Positions 1 to 10,896 are shown, numbered from the stretch's first letter. The stretch is DNA of 64,000 nt from Odiellus spinosus (GCA_963920705.1 OY987232.1:4777200-4841199), one strand, 5' to 3'. Numbers and translations are program-made. The notes: a model not told the origin generated them from the letters alone.

Positions 1-548
1 GATACATTTTTGTTTGTATTGTACGATTCCATCTCTCGATCACGGCACACTTAATTTCCGAGTGATGGGTATAGAATTTTATTCCCCGTTGTTTCAACTC
101 TTTTTGCACTGCTTGGGCTATAAACTCGGATCCATGATCTGTATTCAAAGAGGCGGGGCTTCTCCCCCGATCGAATATTTGGACCAGCGCCTTGGCGATC
201 GTCTCACCCCTCTTGTTATTGACGGCTTCGATGAACCCCATTTTACTAAAAACGTCAATACAGGATAAAAGATAGCGTTTCCCCTCGTTATGTTTGGAAA
301 TACGTTGCACGTCGATTAAATCAGCCTGCCAGAGGGCGTCTACACCACTAGATATAGTTTTATTCCGTTGAAACCGTATTCTTGCGGGCTTATGTAAACC
401 GTATGCATCTTGGTGGGCCAGATATTCTCTGACGTTTTTTATCGTAACATCAAGCCCCCTTTCTCGGGCCGAGCGATATAGCCCTAAAACACTGGCGTAC
501 CCTCCAGGATCTGCGACATTATAATAAATACCGTCTAATTTATCCATT
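1..548 (-). CDS. Polinton integrase (rve/DDE), 3' end off window
   Basis: The minus-strand frame opens with ATG at 548 and stays open to the window edge (182 codons). It resembles retroviral-type integrases of Polintons, which insert the element with a 6-bp target duplication. The catalytic triad is visible: D in LWQADLID, D in LNTDHGSEF and E in CAVIERWNRT. The N-terminal part corresponds to the region preceding the catalytic core in the integrase at 48405-49364. Its ATG overlaps the end of the upstream small membrane ORF by 9 bases, a tightly packed arrangement. No damage is seen in the visible part; the C-terminal domain is missing because the window ends. Confidence 0.88.
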
Positions 549-815
549 TAAAGTGAAATTGTTATTACCGGTCTCGCGAGGGTGTGAGAAGTACTCAAAT
601 AAAAAGTCGGATACTTGTATTATAATTATTACTAATAATATTAATAGAGCTGTAAGAGCTTTTGGGGATTTTCTAAAAAAGTCGAGAAGTTGTGTTAACG
701 TAGAAGCGGTCAAAACTTCCGCGCAACCTTCCATGTTAGTGTCTACAATTGAAATAAATGATATCGGTGGAGGGTAAAATGTTTTATTTGCTAAAAATAT
801 TATACATAAACCCAA
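540..815 (-). CDS. Small membrane protein of the Polinton fragment
   Basis: This is a 91-aa frame, or 64 aa if the internal ATG (MEGCAEV...) is used. One hydrophobic helix is evident (ALTALLILLVIIIIQV), preceded by a short amphipathic segment. It overlaps the 197-aa gene by 16 bases at its start and the integrase ATG by 9 bases at its end, which favours a real compact gene over a chance frame. I do not recognise the family. The obvious reading is a small single-pass virion or host-membrane protein; a spurious ORF is possible. Confidence 0.45.
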   Translation of the reverse strand: MGLCIIFLANKTFYPPPISFISIVDTNMEGCAEVLTASTLTQLLDFFRKSPKALTALLILLVIIIIQVSDFLFEYFSHPRETGNNNFTLNG

Positions 816-1393
816 GTCTTCGATCTTGATGGTGGAGTGTTTAAAATAATCGAATTAATAAACGATTTTCTCGCCGGGTTTTTTATGATCTTTTTTGGGA
901 CATTATATTTATTTAACATCTTGTGAAACATCTCGAAACCTTCAGGGTTCGTTACACCGCTGCTTTTCCTAACTCCATCGTAAATTAAATCAACTACATT
1001 CGTTCCAGTTACAGGATGCCCGGAAATTTCCAGTTCACCCAGTTTGGACCATGTTAAATCCTTTTGCCTCTCGATCCAGTTGTATAGCGTTATCCCGTCA
1101 TTAACCAGGCTACTGGGTAATCCAGTAGCAATCTCAGCAATCCAGGATGTCTTTTTCTCTGACGGCTTTTCCGTCGCTGTCTTCTCCACGGTTTTTCGAT
1201 TGGAATTTAGATGTCTTTGGAGAGTTTGGTTATATAGCGCTAATTTGTCTGACCCTGAAATTGTGTTATTCTCTAGGATATTTTTCATATCCCTATCAAG
1301 ACTAGGTGCTTCGAGCTCCTCCCTTTTTTCTTCCGAAGAGTTTTTTAACCGCTTAAGAACATCCTCCGAAACCAATAACATTTTTCTAGCCAT
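800..1393 (-). CDS. Polinton virion-associated protein, 197 aa
   Basis: It begins MARKMLLVSEDVLKRL and has a helical, charged first half. It occupies the same place, directly downstream of the pX-like gene, as the 264-aa protein at 49865-50659 in the complete element. Proteins with a similar basic MARK-LV start beside a QKGGF protein recur in Polinton/adintovirus genomes as I remember them, with no settled function. A structural or core role is inferred from position only. Intact frame with ATG start. Confidence 0.6.
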   Translation of the reverse strand: MARKMLLVSEDVLKRLKNSSEEKREELEAPSLDRDMKNILENNTISGSDKLALYNQTLQRHLNSNRKTVEKTATEKPSEKKTSWIAEIATGLPSSLVNDGITLYNWIERQKDLTWSKLGELEISGHPVTGTNVVDLIYDGVRKSSGVTNPEGFEMFHKMLNKYNVPKKIIKNPARKSFINSIILNTPPSRSKTWVYV

Positions 1394-1424
1394 TACTGTG
1401 TTTTAATTATATTTATATATTTCG

Positions 1425-1772
1425 CTAGATGGCCCTGCTTATAGCCGCGCCTGTTACAGATCCTAATACCGAGAGCAGGGGTGCCAATAACAGAGGTAAA
1501 AAACCACCTTTTTGTACTAGAATTTTTTTCTTTTTAGAAACTGGAATATTTTCTGAAATACTTCGAATAAATTCGCGATGTTTAGCTAGCCGTTTCTTCT
1601 CTGCGACTGATAATTTGACATTCCCGCTTAGTATATTTAAACAACATTCCGTCAAAGCTAGAATCTCATCCCTTTTGGCTAGCTGTATTATGGCTCGACG
1701 CTGTTTGGTGTTACATACGCATAAAAACTTTAAAAACTCGATATTGTGCTTCAATTTTTCTGATTTATTCAT
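1425..1772 (-). CDS. pX-like virion/core protein, 115 aa
   Basis: The N-terminal two thirds are helical and basic (KRRAIIQLAKRDEIL, KKRLAKHREFIR). The C-terminus is a glycine-containing hydrophobic tail beginning LVQKGGFLPLLL, possibly membrane-active. The 130-aa protein at 50656-51048 shares the layout, including KKRLAK and LLNQKGGF. Such proteins sit beside the packaging ATPase in adintovirus-like Polintons and have been compared with adenovirus core/minor capsid peptides; the exact homology is uncertain. Intact, ATG start, ending three bases before the next gene region. Confidence 0.65.
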   Translation of the reverse strand: MNKSEKLKHNIEFLKFLCVCNTKQRRAIIQLAKRDEILALTECCLNILSGNVKLSVAEKKRLAKHREFIRSISENIPVSKKKKILVQKGGFLPLLLAPLLSVLGSVTGAAISRAI

Positions 1773-1775
1773 GTC

Positions 1776-2470
1776 TCATTTAGGTAGAAACACAGCCGCT
1801 TCCTCTCCTGGTATGATACCGGTCCGCAGTCTATGTTCATCTGAGGTATTTGGTTTCAGATCGATGAATAAATACCCATATTTTTTAGCTACAGCCTGTT
1901 GGAAGGCGTCTATAACGTATTTAGTATTTGTCGGCGATATTTGCTTGGCTAGGGTATAAATACTCGATTTGTCTCTAGGTGTTGCAAAGAGACATATATA
2001 GTGGGAGTTTAAATTCAGGGTTCTTATTTCTTTCCCCGGGTAGTATAAGTTTTGCATTAAAATTAAAACACTCGTATTTCGATGATGTGAGCCACGTATG
2101 AATAAATTTGTAATGCTTTTATTATTGGCTACTTCACAAAGCAGATCGTCGATAATAACTAAATTTCTAGTCCCAGAGTTCAAATCATTATCATCGAGCA
2201 AACCCTCGTGAAATTCTACCGAAGGAACCTTTTCATGGATCCAATTAAATAACTTAGGTTGAAATTCTGTATAGCAATAAATTATTCTTTGCGGACAGGG
2301 ATTTATAGTTACTTCCTTATGCGCTATAAGATTCGCTACGAAATAGCTTTTCCCGCTCTGAGTACCTGAAATTAGATAAATTGTACGTTTCTATGCGGTT
2401 GGTTGTAAATTTATTTGTCCATACTTCCTGCGATCAGACCGGTGAATGGGTGACTCAGACTTAGGTCCAT
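1776..2470 (-). pseudogene. Packaging ATPase (FtsK/HerA, A32-like), spliced but frameshifted
   Basis: A short first exon (2470-2425, ATG start) and a second exon from 2366 are joined by a 58-bp GT-AG intron (donor GTATGG, acceptor TTTCAG). The splice falls inside the P-loop, giving GSTQSGKS, a perfect Walker A. The Walker B region LVIIDDL follows at about 2160-2145. One extra base next to position 2340 shifts the frame shortly after the P-loop and leads to a stop, so the continuous downstream frame starts only at 2201. The family drives genome packaging into capsids. The intact counterpart is at 51078-51824. Confidence 0.75.
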
Positions 2471-2561
2471 GATTGTAATGAGACCATCTCCGTAGGTACG
2501 ATAGGTTTTATATTAAAATTAAAAATTAGAGACTCGGTTCGAAAATGAAGGATTGATTTTA

Positions 2562-3264
2562 TTAGGGTGTAACATCTTCAGTTTTCAATAGTAATTTTTT
2601 GGAGATACAGGCAATATTACAAAGTATATATTCGCAGAATTGTTCACCCAGAAATGTATTCGATACGAATTCATCCGTGATCTCGGAGTAGCTCATCTTA
2701 CCCATGGCCGTTGCGTAGTTCATTTCCACCCGGGTATTCCAGTCGTACATCACGCAGTCGTGTTTTTTTTGGGATGGGTGGTCGGTTTCACACCCGTAGC
2801 ACATTGCGGTGATTGTTTCCGATAACTGCCCGAGTACGCTTTTTTTAATTTTATCATAGACCCGTTTGACTTCTTCCAGGAAGGTTATAACCTCGTCGAA
2901 TTTCTCCAAGAAAGATCGCCATAGGAGTTTTGAAATGGCAAACCCAACTCTTGTGGGGTATAGTTCGCCGTAATTTGCCCCGCTACCAGGTCGCATCTCT
3001 CGTATGTTGAGAATTCTGATGTCTCGAAATTCGGTTAACTCAACTCGCTTCGTTTCAGACCCCTCGAAGAACCAAGCAGGCGGGGCAATTTTCTGATCCT
3101 CTAGGAATGACGTGATATCCGCTCGAGCTCGGTATAGCTCCAGGAATTCTGCCTCGGTCAACGTTATTAGGGAACTTCCATTCAGACATCCTAGTTGAAT
3201 TTCGCAGTTCGGCGTTACCCCAATTCCTTTGAGGGGTGAGATTGGAAATATTTTGGCGGTGAGC
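2562..3264 (-). CDS. PC4-like ssDNA-binding protein with Cys/His cluster, Polinton fragment
   Basis: From a TTG at 3161 the frame gives 199 aa, but it extends upstream without stops to a good splice acceptor (TTTCTATTTAG) at 3265, so the true 5' end is probably an upstream exon; GTATGT near 3318 is a candidate donor. A PC4 (transcription coactivator p15)-like stretch reads DIRILNIREM, then YPTRVGF and a W, the usual strand pattern and helix start of PC4. After it comes a cluster CYGC-x7-KKHDC. The protein at 47589-48305 has the same two parts. PC4 folds bind single-stranded DNA; a role in replication or late transcription is inference. Confidence 0.6.
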
Positions 3265-3739
3265 CTAAATAGAAAATACCGTTATTCCAAGTCCGGCTAT
3301 CGTCTAATAAGCTACTTTATATACATACATTTTCAATCCTTTCGCAGTCGATGAGAGAATAAGTAAAAATTTAATTGTATATTTCTTTTATACTGCCGGT
3401 TGTTTACTTTTCAATTTAAAAAGCCCCTCCTACACGTAACTGCTTGTTTACATTACCTCTTGAAAACACTTATCACTCACTTTTCATTTATATATAAGCC
3501 TAAAATATAATACCGGTTAAGCCTACAAGAATTTCCGACGTGAAATATTTCGGTTTTCCCGTCAGTCTACCGATTCTAATTTAAAACGCGCGCGGTTAAT
3601 TACCCACACGTCGCGGGATGACACCCTTTCGCCCTCTCCTCTGTTTTAAGACTTTAAGAATAAATAATTCGTTTAATCATAGCAGCCTTCTTTCCCTATT
3701 AGCTCTATTTCAAAAGATAAACACCGAACTCGAACGCTG
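3265..3739. other. No gene seen
   Basis: AT-rich sequence between the Polinton fragment and a short tandem repeat. Apart from the possible first exon of the PC4-like gene near 3320-3360, no coding or structural signal was found. Confidence 0.5.
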
Positions 3740-4145
3740 ATAAGCATTTGGAACTAGTGATATTCCAGATTTCTTATCTGCCGTTGTAAGCTTCCGAAAC
3801 TACGGCGTCTTATCACACCCTCTATACGTAGAACCAAGGGTAGCTCTCCACGGGGTGAACGCTCTTCTCTACCCGACGTTAAATCGACGCTCTTACCCGT
3901 CGAAGCCAAATTAGCATTGCCACTCCATAGCACCCAAGACCAAAACTGCCACCCCGATATTCACGATTTCTTATCTGCCGCTGTGAGCTTCCGAAACAGC
4001 GGAGTCTTATCACACCCCTTTGCGGGGTGTCGCTGGCATAGGTCTGCGGCTATACCGCCTTTCAATTGCCGGGAGAATATCCGGGGAAATGTCCGTCGAA
4101 GGAAAATTAACATTACCACCCCATAGAACCCATGATCAAAACTGC
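3740..4145. repeat. Tandem repeat, about 210-bp units
   Basis: Two clear units share a stretch with TTTCTTATCTGCCG and GTCTTATCACACCC (about 3770-3820 and 3968-4018). A second shared block, AAAACTGCCACCCCG, occurs at about 3942 and 4138. Copies differ at several percent. The array lies immediately beyond the truncated 3' end of the LINE at 4173. Confidence 0.6.
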
Positions 4146-4172
4146 CACCCCGTGATAGTCAACTCTCATTTT

Positions 4173-4665
4173 TTATTTACTTATAATATCAAACTTGTCG
4201 CAAAAATTAAGCAATCTAGAGTAAAAACAGTCTTCAAAAATTTTACCTAGTATTGCTAGGAGCGATATGGGTCTATAATTGTCTGGGCTGGCGGGGTCCC
4301 CTTGTTTTAAAATAGGGATTATAACGGATTTTTTTAGCAGAAGTGGATAGGAGCCCGACATGAAAGATTTGTTTATTAGGTATACTAGTGGTTTTATCAG
4401 AGATTGTCTCGCAATTTTAATTAATTTGGGAGGTATCCCGTCAGCCCCGGGGGCGGAATTATCCCTTAGTTTATTTATCTGCTCTAATACTTCGGTTTCG
4501 TCCACAGGGGAAAGAAAAAGAGAGTTTTTAATTTTCTTCACTCCATCAAAGGTCTGTATATTATTTATTGAGGGGTTGTTTGCCATGCAAGTAGTGAAAA
4601 AGTCATTAAGCTCTTCCGCGGTCACAGATAAGGAGGAGGGGGTGGGGGTGGGTTTACTGGCTCTC
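4173..4665 (-). pseudogene. LINE reverse transcriptase fragment
   Basis: This holds the N-terminal fingers of a non-LTR reverse transcriptase: APGADGIPPKLIK, ILKQGDPASPDNYRPISLL and LGKIFED. It ends before the palm motifs (no FADD). It is the continuation of the LINE interrupted at 4666-7746. Confidence 0.88.
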
Positions 4666-7600
4666 CCCCAGTAGCATTTCTGGCCCATTGTGTAGTCGGT
4701 TCTTAGTCTATACCAGCGGTTAGCAGTCGAAGTCGCTTTAGAGTCATAAAAAGTCTTTTAACCGACAATAGTCGAACATTGAACTCATACCCGACTCAAT
4801 TTGAGAAAATTTTAAAAGTTTTTCTTGAAAGTTTTGGTCGGGTTGGCGTCGATAAAAGTACCTTAACTGTTCATCGCTTTATGATCCTACAAAGCCTTTT
4901 AACCGACCATATTCGGACATTCAACTCATACCCGACTGATTGAAAGTGTGAAACCAAAATATTTGAGTCAATTTTTCGCCGAAATTTGAATGGGTCCGAT
5001 GCGACCGAAACAAATATTTGGCGCATTGCTGAACCGACGCTAAAGCTTTAGTCGTCTGCTAAAGTTTTAATCCTTAGTTTGTTGCCATGCTATAAATTTC
5101 ACAACCCCAAGTTTTGTATAGCGAAAGACATAGCGGCGCGGCGGAGAGATACCATATATCAACTCTCACAGAGAGAAAGTAGTCACTAAAAAAACAAGGT
5201 GATACTTGTAAATATTATGTTGTTTTAAACATTTTAAGGATGAAAATGAAAAAAAAAAAAAAAAAAACAATACTTCGACCATTAATTAAATTTTAATAAG
5301 GTAGCACTTGTTTTAATTTTTAGGTATATAGTTTATTTTTATTTATTAAACAACTAAAGAAAATAAAATGCAGTAGATTTGGGAGGGTCACGTGGTTGGA
5401 AAAATTTGATTCCATTGGATAAGAATGAGAAATAAACAAAAGTGCGGTTTTTCACCACAAAATGTTTTTTCATAAGTGATTTTAGAAAAAAATTCCATGT
5501 GTTTAATATTGATATAATTATACTTCTTTAATTTTGTGTAATCGCAAAAAAATTGCATCTATAGAAAAAATACATAATTTTCGCGTGGGATTTGAAATTA
5601 AATTTGGGCGATTTCGGAGCCTTATTGGGCGATAATTTAACCCTTTTGGGCGAAATAGTAACTATATGTCTGGCAACCTTTTCTAACGTAAATACCAATA
5701 TACTCGGTCTCGCGCCATGTTGTCTGGAAGGCAGAAGTATTTTCTTCACGAGAAAAAAGACGGACTAGACGGTCAAGCTAGCGACGCCATTAGCATCATT
5801 GGATTTTGAATTATATAAGGTAACCAAACTGAGTTTTTATATATCGAACTGTAGAGCAAATACTCAAGTTTCTTAGTAGATTTGTAGAAAGAAAGGCTAG
5901 CGTGTATTTCTATCAATTATTTAAGTAAAAAGCCTTAAACATTTGTTACCTACGCCTATAAATCGTCGCCTATTAAAAGTCGGCACGCGGTCGAGCGAAA
6001 CACGAGGATGAGGCTTGGACGGGGCTCGATGGTTGGCGTGGCTCAAGGGTTAGCCGAGCATTACCTTGTCCACGCGGTAGCTCTCGTCCTTAGATATATG
6101 AAATATGATAAATTAACCTATGGTCTCACCCTCGTGACTTTCTGTAGCTATAATTAGTAAAAATGTCTTTGAAGATTGGTTGAGAGAAAGGCAAGCATAA
6201 AATTTTATTAAATGTTTAATTAAAAGTTAAAAAAACGTTAGGCCTTTATTATTAAAGTCGGAACACTGTCGAGCGAAATACGAGGAGCCTACTCTTGACA
6301 CGAGGTTTTGCGGGGCGCGATGTTGTGCCTGGGGCGATTTTTCTGCCGGACGCGAGGCTTAGCCGAGGACAAGGCTTCGCGGGGAGAGGCTTTCAATTTT
6401 TTTCGGCCAATGATTAGGCTTGGTTGTACAAAAGTTATTCGAGACTCGCCCGTCTTGCCGGGCGCGAGGCCTAGCCGAGGAAGATTGTTAAAAAATTGTT
6501 TTAAGGTTTCTTTAGACATATATTCCTAATTTATTGAATAGTAGGCATGTATTATTTTAACCAAACTGAAATAAATATGTTACGAAATAAATTGTATTTT
6601 GCTAGCGCGAAAACTATCGCAAAGCTTGTCTGTTTTAATAGGACATATAGATGCTTAGAGTTCTTTAAAAAAATGATACTTCGCTATTTATTATGTATAA
6701 TAATTTCATTTTCTAGGGTTTACTCTGACAACTTCGTTGTTTTGTCGCACGAGATACGAAAAAACCCTAGGTTCATACGCGCAACTGATTTTGAAATCGA
6801 AAAATCAATCCAGAGTTGGTTTAAACACACAGCTGACAGAAATGGAGGCAGGAAGCAACGCGCACAGAAGAAATTATTTAGAAAATAATTCAATTTTTAC
6901 CAAAAATGAAATACAATAAAAATTAAATTCGCAAGCAATAAATTTGTGGTTTGATTTAATTCTGTACCTGGATTTGACCTAACGTTTTAGAGATGGTTTG
7001 TAAGCCTTTTACTTTTAAGCCTACTGACCATTGTCTAATCATTTACCAGTCGGTTTTAAGACATGCATCTTTAACTCCGAGTATCCTAGAGCTCGATTTG
7101 GTTTTGCCGGTTTCCATATGCTTTTCTAACGTTCGGCTTTCATGCCGACTGTCCACCTATTTTTTACTGCCTAGCCTATTGCGATTCGGCATTAGGTCAA
7201 CCCTCCCTTTCTCCCGACTATTTAGGGACTTGTTTTTAGTTAGACGGTCTACTAACGCATAGTTTATAGGCCGACTGTTTGGTACCTCGTTATTATCCAG
7301 TCGGTTTTTAGACGCGCATGCCTGATAACGACTATTCTTTGACTTACTTTTAAGAGGTTGGCATTCAATCATTTTAAAGACTCATAACCTTCATGCCGAC
7401 TGTAAGCCTACTTATCATTTACACAGTCGGGTTAAAGTTGGTATGAAGACGAGTATACCATACGCCACATGCCCTGCGAGTTGCTTTGGAGTGGTTGTTT
7501 TAAAGACTGAGGGCCTTCATGTCGACTATCTATCTACCCATCATTTATCAAGTTGGTACTTAGACTCTCATACCTTAGACCGACTATCGTTTAATGGGTC

Positions 7601-7746
7601 GGCATGAAGTACGCGGGACCCTTTTGAGAACTTCTTATTTACTAGTCAATGGCTTGGACATGAAGTATGGTTTACCGACAGTCCAGGAAAGGCGTAGGGC
7701 CTACTAGTGTAAAATGCAGTCGGCCGACCGTTTTATGCTACTGGGG
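4666..7746. mobile_element. Non-autonomous DNA element inserted in the LINE
   Basis: The ends are a perfect 12-bp inverted repeat, CCCCAGTAGCAT at 4666-4677 and ATGCTACTGGGG at 7735-7746. Removing the element restores the LINE frame (DLLG-RASKP), which fixes the boundaries to within a few bases. The target duplication is ambiguous (2-4 bases, GA to GGGA, because of adjoining G runs). Subterminal regions (4685-5060 and 7010-7730) are crowded with short GTCGG/CCGAC motifs, as expected for transposase-binding sites. No transposase was found. Superfamily unknown to me. Confidence 0.7.
5930..6500. repeat. GC-rich internal repeats of the 4666-7746 element
   Basis: Two related blocks (about 5890-6010 and 6180-6300) each end in AGTCGG...GTCGAGCGAAA(T/C)ACGAGGA. 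Several short units of the type CGCGAGGCTTAGCCGAGG or CGCGAGGCCTAGCCGAGG follow (6350-6480). These create short overlapping frames on both strands that I do not regard as genes. Confidence 0.55.
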
Positions 7747-8013
7747 TCCCTAATAGGTCATTTATCACCTTCCATTTTTTCCCAAGGCTCTTTTGTGCCT
7801 GCAAGTGGGACCGAAGAAAGTCTACTCTACGATTTCTAATTAAATTATTGCAGCGATTGCGAGCTTGTTTATATTTTAATATGTTACTAGCAGATGGAAT
7901 TAATTTAGCACGTTTTTTAAGGTTTGTTTTATGTTTAATTATTTCTTTGATTTCCGAGGTTAGCCAATGACTAGCGTTGAGGGTGCCATTCGTGTCTTTA
8001 TGCCTAACTTTGA

Positions 8014-8822
8014 TTAATGGACAGCAGCTGTGAAACCCACTAATTTCTGAAGGAATAAAGAGAAGGCCGAATCAACATTATCTTCTAAGTAAATCTCGTC
8101 CCACCCAAGGGCACCAGCATATTGGGAAAATTTGTTTAGACATATCTTGGAGGTGTTTCTTATTAGTTGCTCAGTTTCCGTCAATATTGGCGTTTCAAAG
8201 AGTATCATAAATGGCCGGTGATCTGTAGAGTCCCAGTCTTTATAGACAGTTACTATGGGATGTAAATTTGTATAGCAGTGGTCGATAAGGGTTTTTGAAG
8301 TATTCGTGACTCTAATGTAAGATTTAATTTGTTGCGTGAGACCATAGCTAGGGGTGAGGTCAGAGAGCCTGTCGGCGTCTCTGCTTGGATTACGGATATC
8401 AATGTTAAAATCCCCCAGTACTATACTGTCTGCGTTAAGAGGGCAGAAATCTTGGAGAATGCCTTCTAGTCTAGTGATAAAGTCCGTAATATTGCCACCG
8501 GGTCTATAGATTACACAGATGTAAGTCGATCCGACCTTTATTCCGAAGGATTCAATACAATCTTCAATGTTAGCTACCGCGTGTATATTTTCAAATGTAA
8601 TCCCTTTTTTTATATAGAAACCCACTCCCCTCCAGCCTTGCTGGTTCGACCTTTCCCAACAAAGTTATAGTTATGCAGATAGTCGTGGTATGAGTCAAGG
8701 AACCAGCTCTCCGTAAGAGCAAATATGTCAATACCATTGATGAAATTTAAGATTGCATTACAAAATAGATATGGGAAGTTAGCGTTGGCACTACGTATGT
8801 TATTATACAAAATTTTAATCAT
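8014..8822 (-). pseudogene. LINE ORF2 APE-type endonuclease, frameshifted
   Basis: Two overlapping frames, 8822-8610 and 8625-8014, together give an apurinic-type endonuclease: ILYNNIRS, then FALTESWF (catalytic E), VIYRPGG, VLGDFNIDI and STDHRPF (catalytic D and H). A frameshift around 8615-8625 separates them. Coding similarity continues beyond 8014 to about 7747 (KWKVINDLLG). Confidence 0.85.
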
Positions 8823-9615
8823 AGAAAAGCAAACAAAAAAAAACAGAGTAGTATAAAGTTAAACCAGCTTTAGACCGGAATAATTTTTTAGATTTAAAGT
8901 CATATTTGTAGTTCTGACTTCCAATAATAATTCGATTAATGCTAACAAATTTTAATTTTTCTGGCCCTTTGGCTTTAGCGAAGGATCGTAGCAAATATCT
9001 TACGTGTTCCTGTTCCTGGGTATAATCATGTTCGATGTATATCTTCATGCCTTTTAGTTTAGGACTATTTTTAAGGATCTCCCGCTTCATATCGTAGTTA
9101 TCCAATTTCACTATAATATAACGAAGCTTTCCAGCCGCAAAAGCCCCCCTTCTAAATACAGAGCTAGGCCTTAATTTAATTTTGATACCGAGTTTATCGC
9201 TTAGAAATTCGTCGACCCTTATCGCAAGATGGTCCCTAGATTCGGTCTCTGAATCTTCTATGCCCTTAATTATTACGTTGTTCCTCCTGGCCAAGACCTC
9301 CATATTTTCTAATTTAAATCTAAGTTTTTCTAGGTCGTTATTTATAGAGATTTTTTCTTCTTTAAGTTTGTCCTTAATATTACTAATTTCAAAGTTAAGG
9401 CTAGGAATAACATCAATTTTTGTTTCTATATCTAGTATTTTACCCTGCATTCCGATGATTGAATTTTCCATTTTTATGACTTTATTATTAACATTGGTTA
9501 AAGTCGAGTCCAGTTTATCCAAGCTATTTTTGACAAATTCGAATTTGTCATCTATCTTAGTGTTAAGCCGTTTAAATTCCATCAAAAGAAGTTGCGCGCT
9601 TTCTTTCTCCCCCAT
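8815..9615 (-). CDS. LINE ORF1 protein, coiled coil plus RRM-like domain
   Basis: The 266-aa frame has a long coiled coil (roughly residues 10-110, with repeated hydrophobic heptads and NNKV, NDLEKL). Then come RRNNVIIKGIED and a basic C-terminal domain like those of L1/Jockey ORF1 proteins that chaperone LINE RNA. Its end overlaps the ORF2 start (8822) by 8 bases. The frame is intact although the element is dead. Confidence 0.75.
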   Translation of the reverse strand: MGEKESAQLLLMEFKRLNTKIDDKFEFVKNSLDKLDSTLTNVNNKVIKMENSIIGMQGKILDIETKIDVIPSLNFEISNIKDKLKEEKISINNDLEKLRFKLENMEVLARRNNVIIKGIEDSETESRDHLAIRVDEFLSDKLGIKIKLRPSSVFRRGAFAAGKLRYIIVKLDNYDMKREILKNSPKLKGMKIYIEHDYTQEQEHVRYLLRSFAKAKGPEKLKFVSINRIIIGSQNYKYDFKSKKLFRSKAGLTLYYSVFFCLLFYD

Positions 9616-9634
9616 TTGGAGAGAAGAAAATTAG

Positions 9635-10131
9635 CAAATGTTACGCGATAAGGTTATTTTTAGAATTAGCGTAAGTTTCAATTAGGTCTGAGACCAAATT
9701 TAAGCTTAGATTTAATTTATTTTGGCAGAGTTCAAGTTAAATTGCAAAAACGAAAAATAAAAGAGATGTGCAAACACTCACCTATAATATAATAAGCGTT
9801 TAGATTATTCAAAGGTTTTGCGAGTTGTGCACGCTTGAACTCTGCCAAGAGTTATGAATCTTCTTTGGGTTTTTAGTCCCAATGAAACCACGCGACACTC
9901 CACAGATTACGATTTTTTACGATAATACGGCTGATAATAGACGTAAGCGCGGGCTCCCGTTGTTTTTTAGAAGTGGGAAGACTGGTTAACGTAGTAGTTT
10001 TGATTTTGCTATTTTATCGTCAGACGACGAATGATATTAAGTCTCGGTAGTTAAAACATAATGTCGTTAAGTACACACTGGTCGTTTAGTCCGAGATGAA
10101 TTTTCCAGCGCTGGCAGCGAATCTATAATAT
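9635..10131. other. LINE 5' flank, no gene
   Basis: About 500 bases without coding signal. A stretch at 9788-9838 (ATAAGCGTTTAGATTATTC and on) recurs at 22968-23018, next to another copy of the foldback MITE, so it probably belongs to a dispersed repeat. Confidence 0.5.
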
Positions 10132-10642
10132 AATTATACAAAAAAGAGGTTGCTTCGCACCCTTAAAAAAAACTCTTTATCTAACTCGAATCAAACCCGT
10201 GAAGGGACAGAAATTATTTGTTACAGAAAGAGCAATTTCATATCTTTAAAATTATAGTTAGTAGATTTAGTCTACTACTTCAAAGATTTTATTACTATTA
10301 TATATTTTCCAAAAAACGGATAAAGACGACCTAGGACTAATGATAAATATATATACATTAAAGGAACTCCATCTTTAGCTAATTTTATTAGTGATACTGA
10401 TAGAATTTAAAGTTAACATCAATGGGAGAGGAAGGTTAACTAGGTCGTCTTTATCCGTTTTTTGGAAAATATATAATAGTAATAAAATCTTTGAAGTAGT
10501 AGACTAAATCTACTAACTATAATTTTAAAGATATGAAATTGCTCTTTCTGTAACAAATAATTTCTGTCTCTTCACGGGTTTGATTCGAGTTAGATAAAGT
10601 TTTTTTTTAAAGGGTGCGAAGCAACCTCTTTTTTGTATAATT
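10132..10642. mobile_element. Foldback MITE, copy 1
   Basis: Two arms of about 200 bp are near-perfect reverse complements, running from AATTATACAAAAAAGAGG at 10132 to its complement ending at 10642, with a roughly 100-bp loop around 10330-10440. The arms contain TTCGCACCC near the ends and TTTTTTGGAAAATATA near the loop. Similarity with the copy at 23018-23472 extends slightly further right (to about 10683). No coding capacity. Confidence 0.85.
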
Positions 10643-10799
10643 TCTGTCCTTTTTTCACCAAAAATATACACCTTTTCCACATTTCACTATTTTACTTTAT
10701 AGGTTTATTGAACCTTAATTCTTACTAATGCTGAATAAAAATTAAAGCGTTTAATTGAGGCTTCAAACTATTCGTAATTGAGACCCTGGTACAAATCTC

Positions 10800-10896
10800 G
10801 AAAGGCAGAGATTAACTAACCTAACCTTACCTAAGTTGTAAAACAGGGATGGCTAGTTCAATTGATTAACTAACCTAAACTAATCTTACCTAAAAT
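10800..10896. repeat. Degenerate TTAGG-like satellite, left part
   Basis: Repeated TTAACTAACCTAACCTTACCTAA-type words. The same satellite continues after the hAT element at 13793, so the element inserted into it. Confidence 0.6.

Larger units (their letters stand above)
1..3264 (-). mobile_element. Partial, decayed Polinton/Maverick element
   Basis: Five minus-strand genes match, in kind, genes of the complete element at 40109-60849: integrase, a basic 197-aa protein, a pX-like 115-aa protein, the packaging ATPase and a PC4-like protein. Here all lie on one strand in the order PC4, ATPase, pX-like, 197-aa, small membrane protein, integrase. The element runs off the left window edge, so no terminal repeat is visible. 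The ATPase has a frameshift, so this copy is not fully functional. Protein identity to the second element is low by eye, which suggests a different Polinton lineage rather than a copy. Confidence 0.85.
4173..9634 (-). mobile_element. Jockey-like LINE, 3'-truncated and split by an insertion
   Basis: Reading on minus: ORF1 (9615-8815), the ORF2 endonuclease (8822-8014 and on to about 7747), then, after a 3.08-kb insertion, the start of reverse transcriptase (4665-4173). The reading frame resumes exactly across the insertion (DLLG, then RASKP). The RT stops at 4173, before its catalytic core, so this element lost its 3' part; that is unusual, because LINEs normally lose the 5' part. A frameshift near 8620 splits the endonuclease. 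Confidence 0.85.

Noticed and set aside
1429..1959. 176-aa plus-strand frame
   Set aside because: It lies opposite the pX-like and ATPase genes, whose minus-strand frames carry recognisable motifs.
6289..6529. Overlapping 73- and 76-aa frames on both strands
   Set aside because: Created by GC-rich CGAGGC/TAGCCGAGG repeats; no protein-like features.
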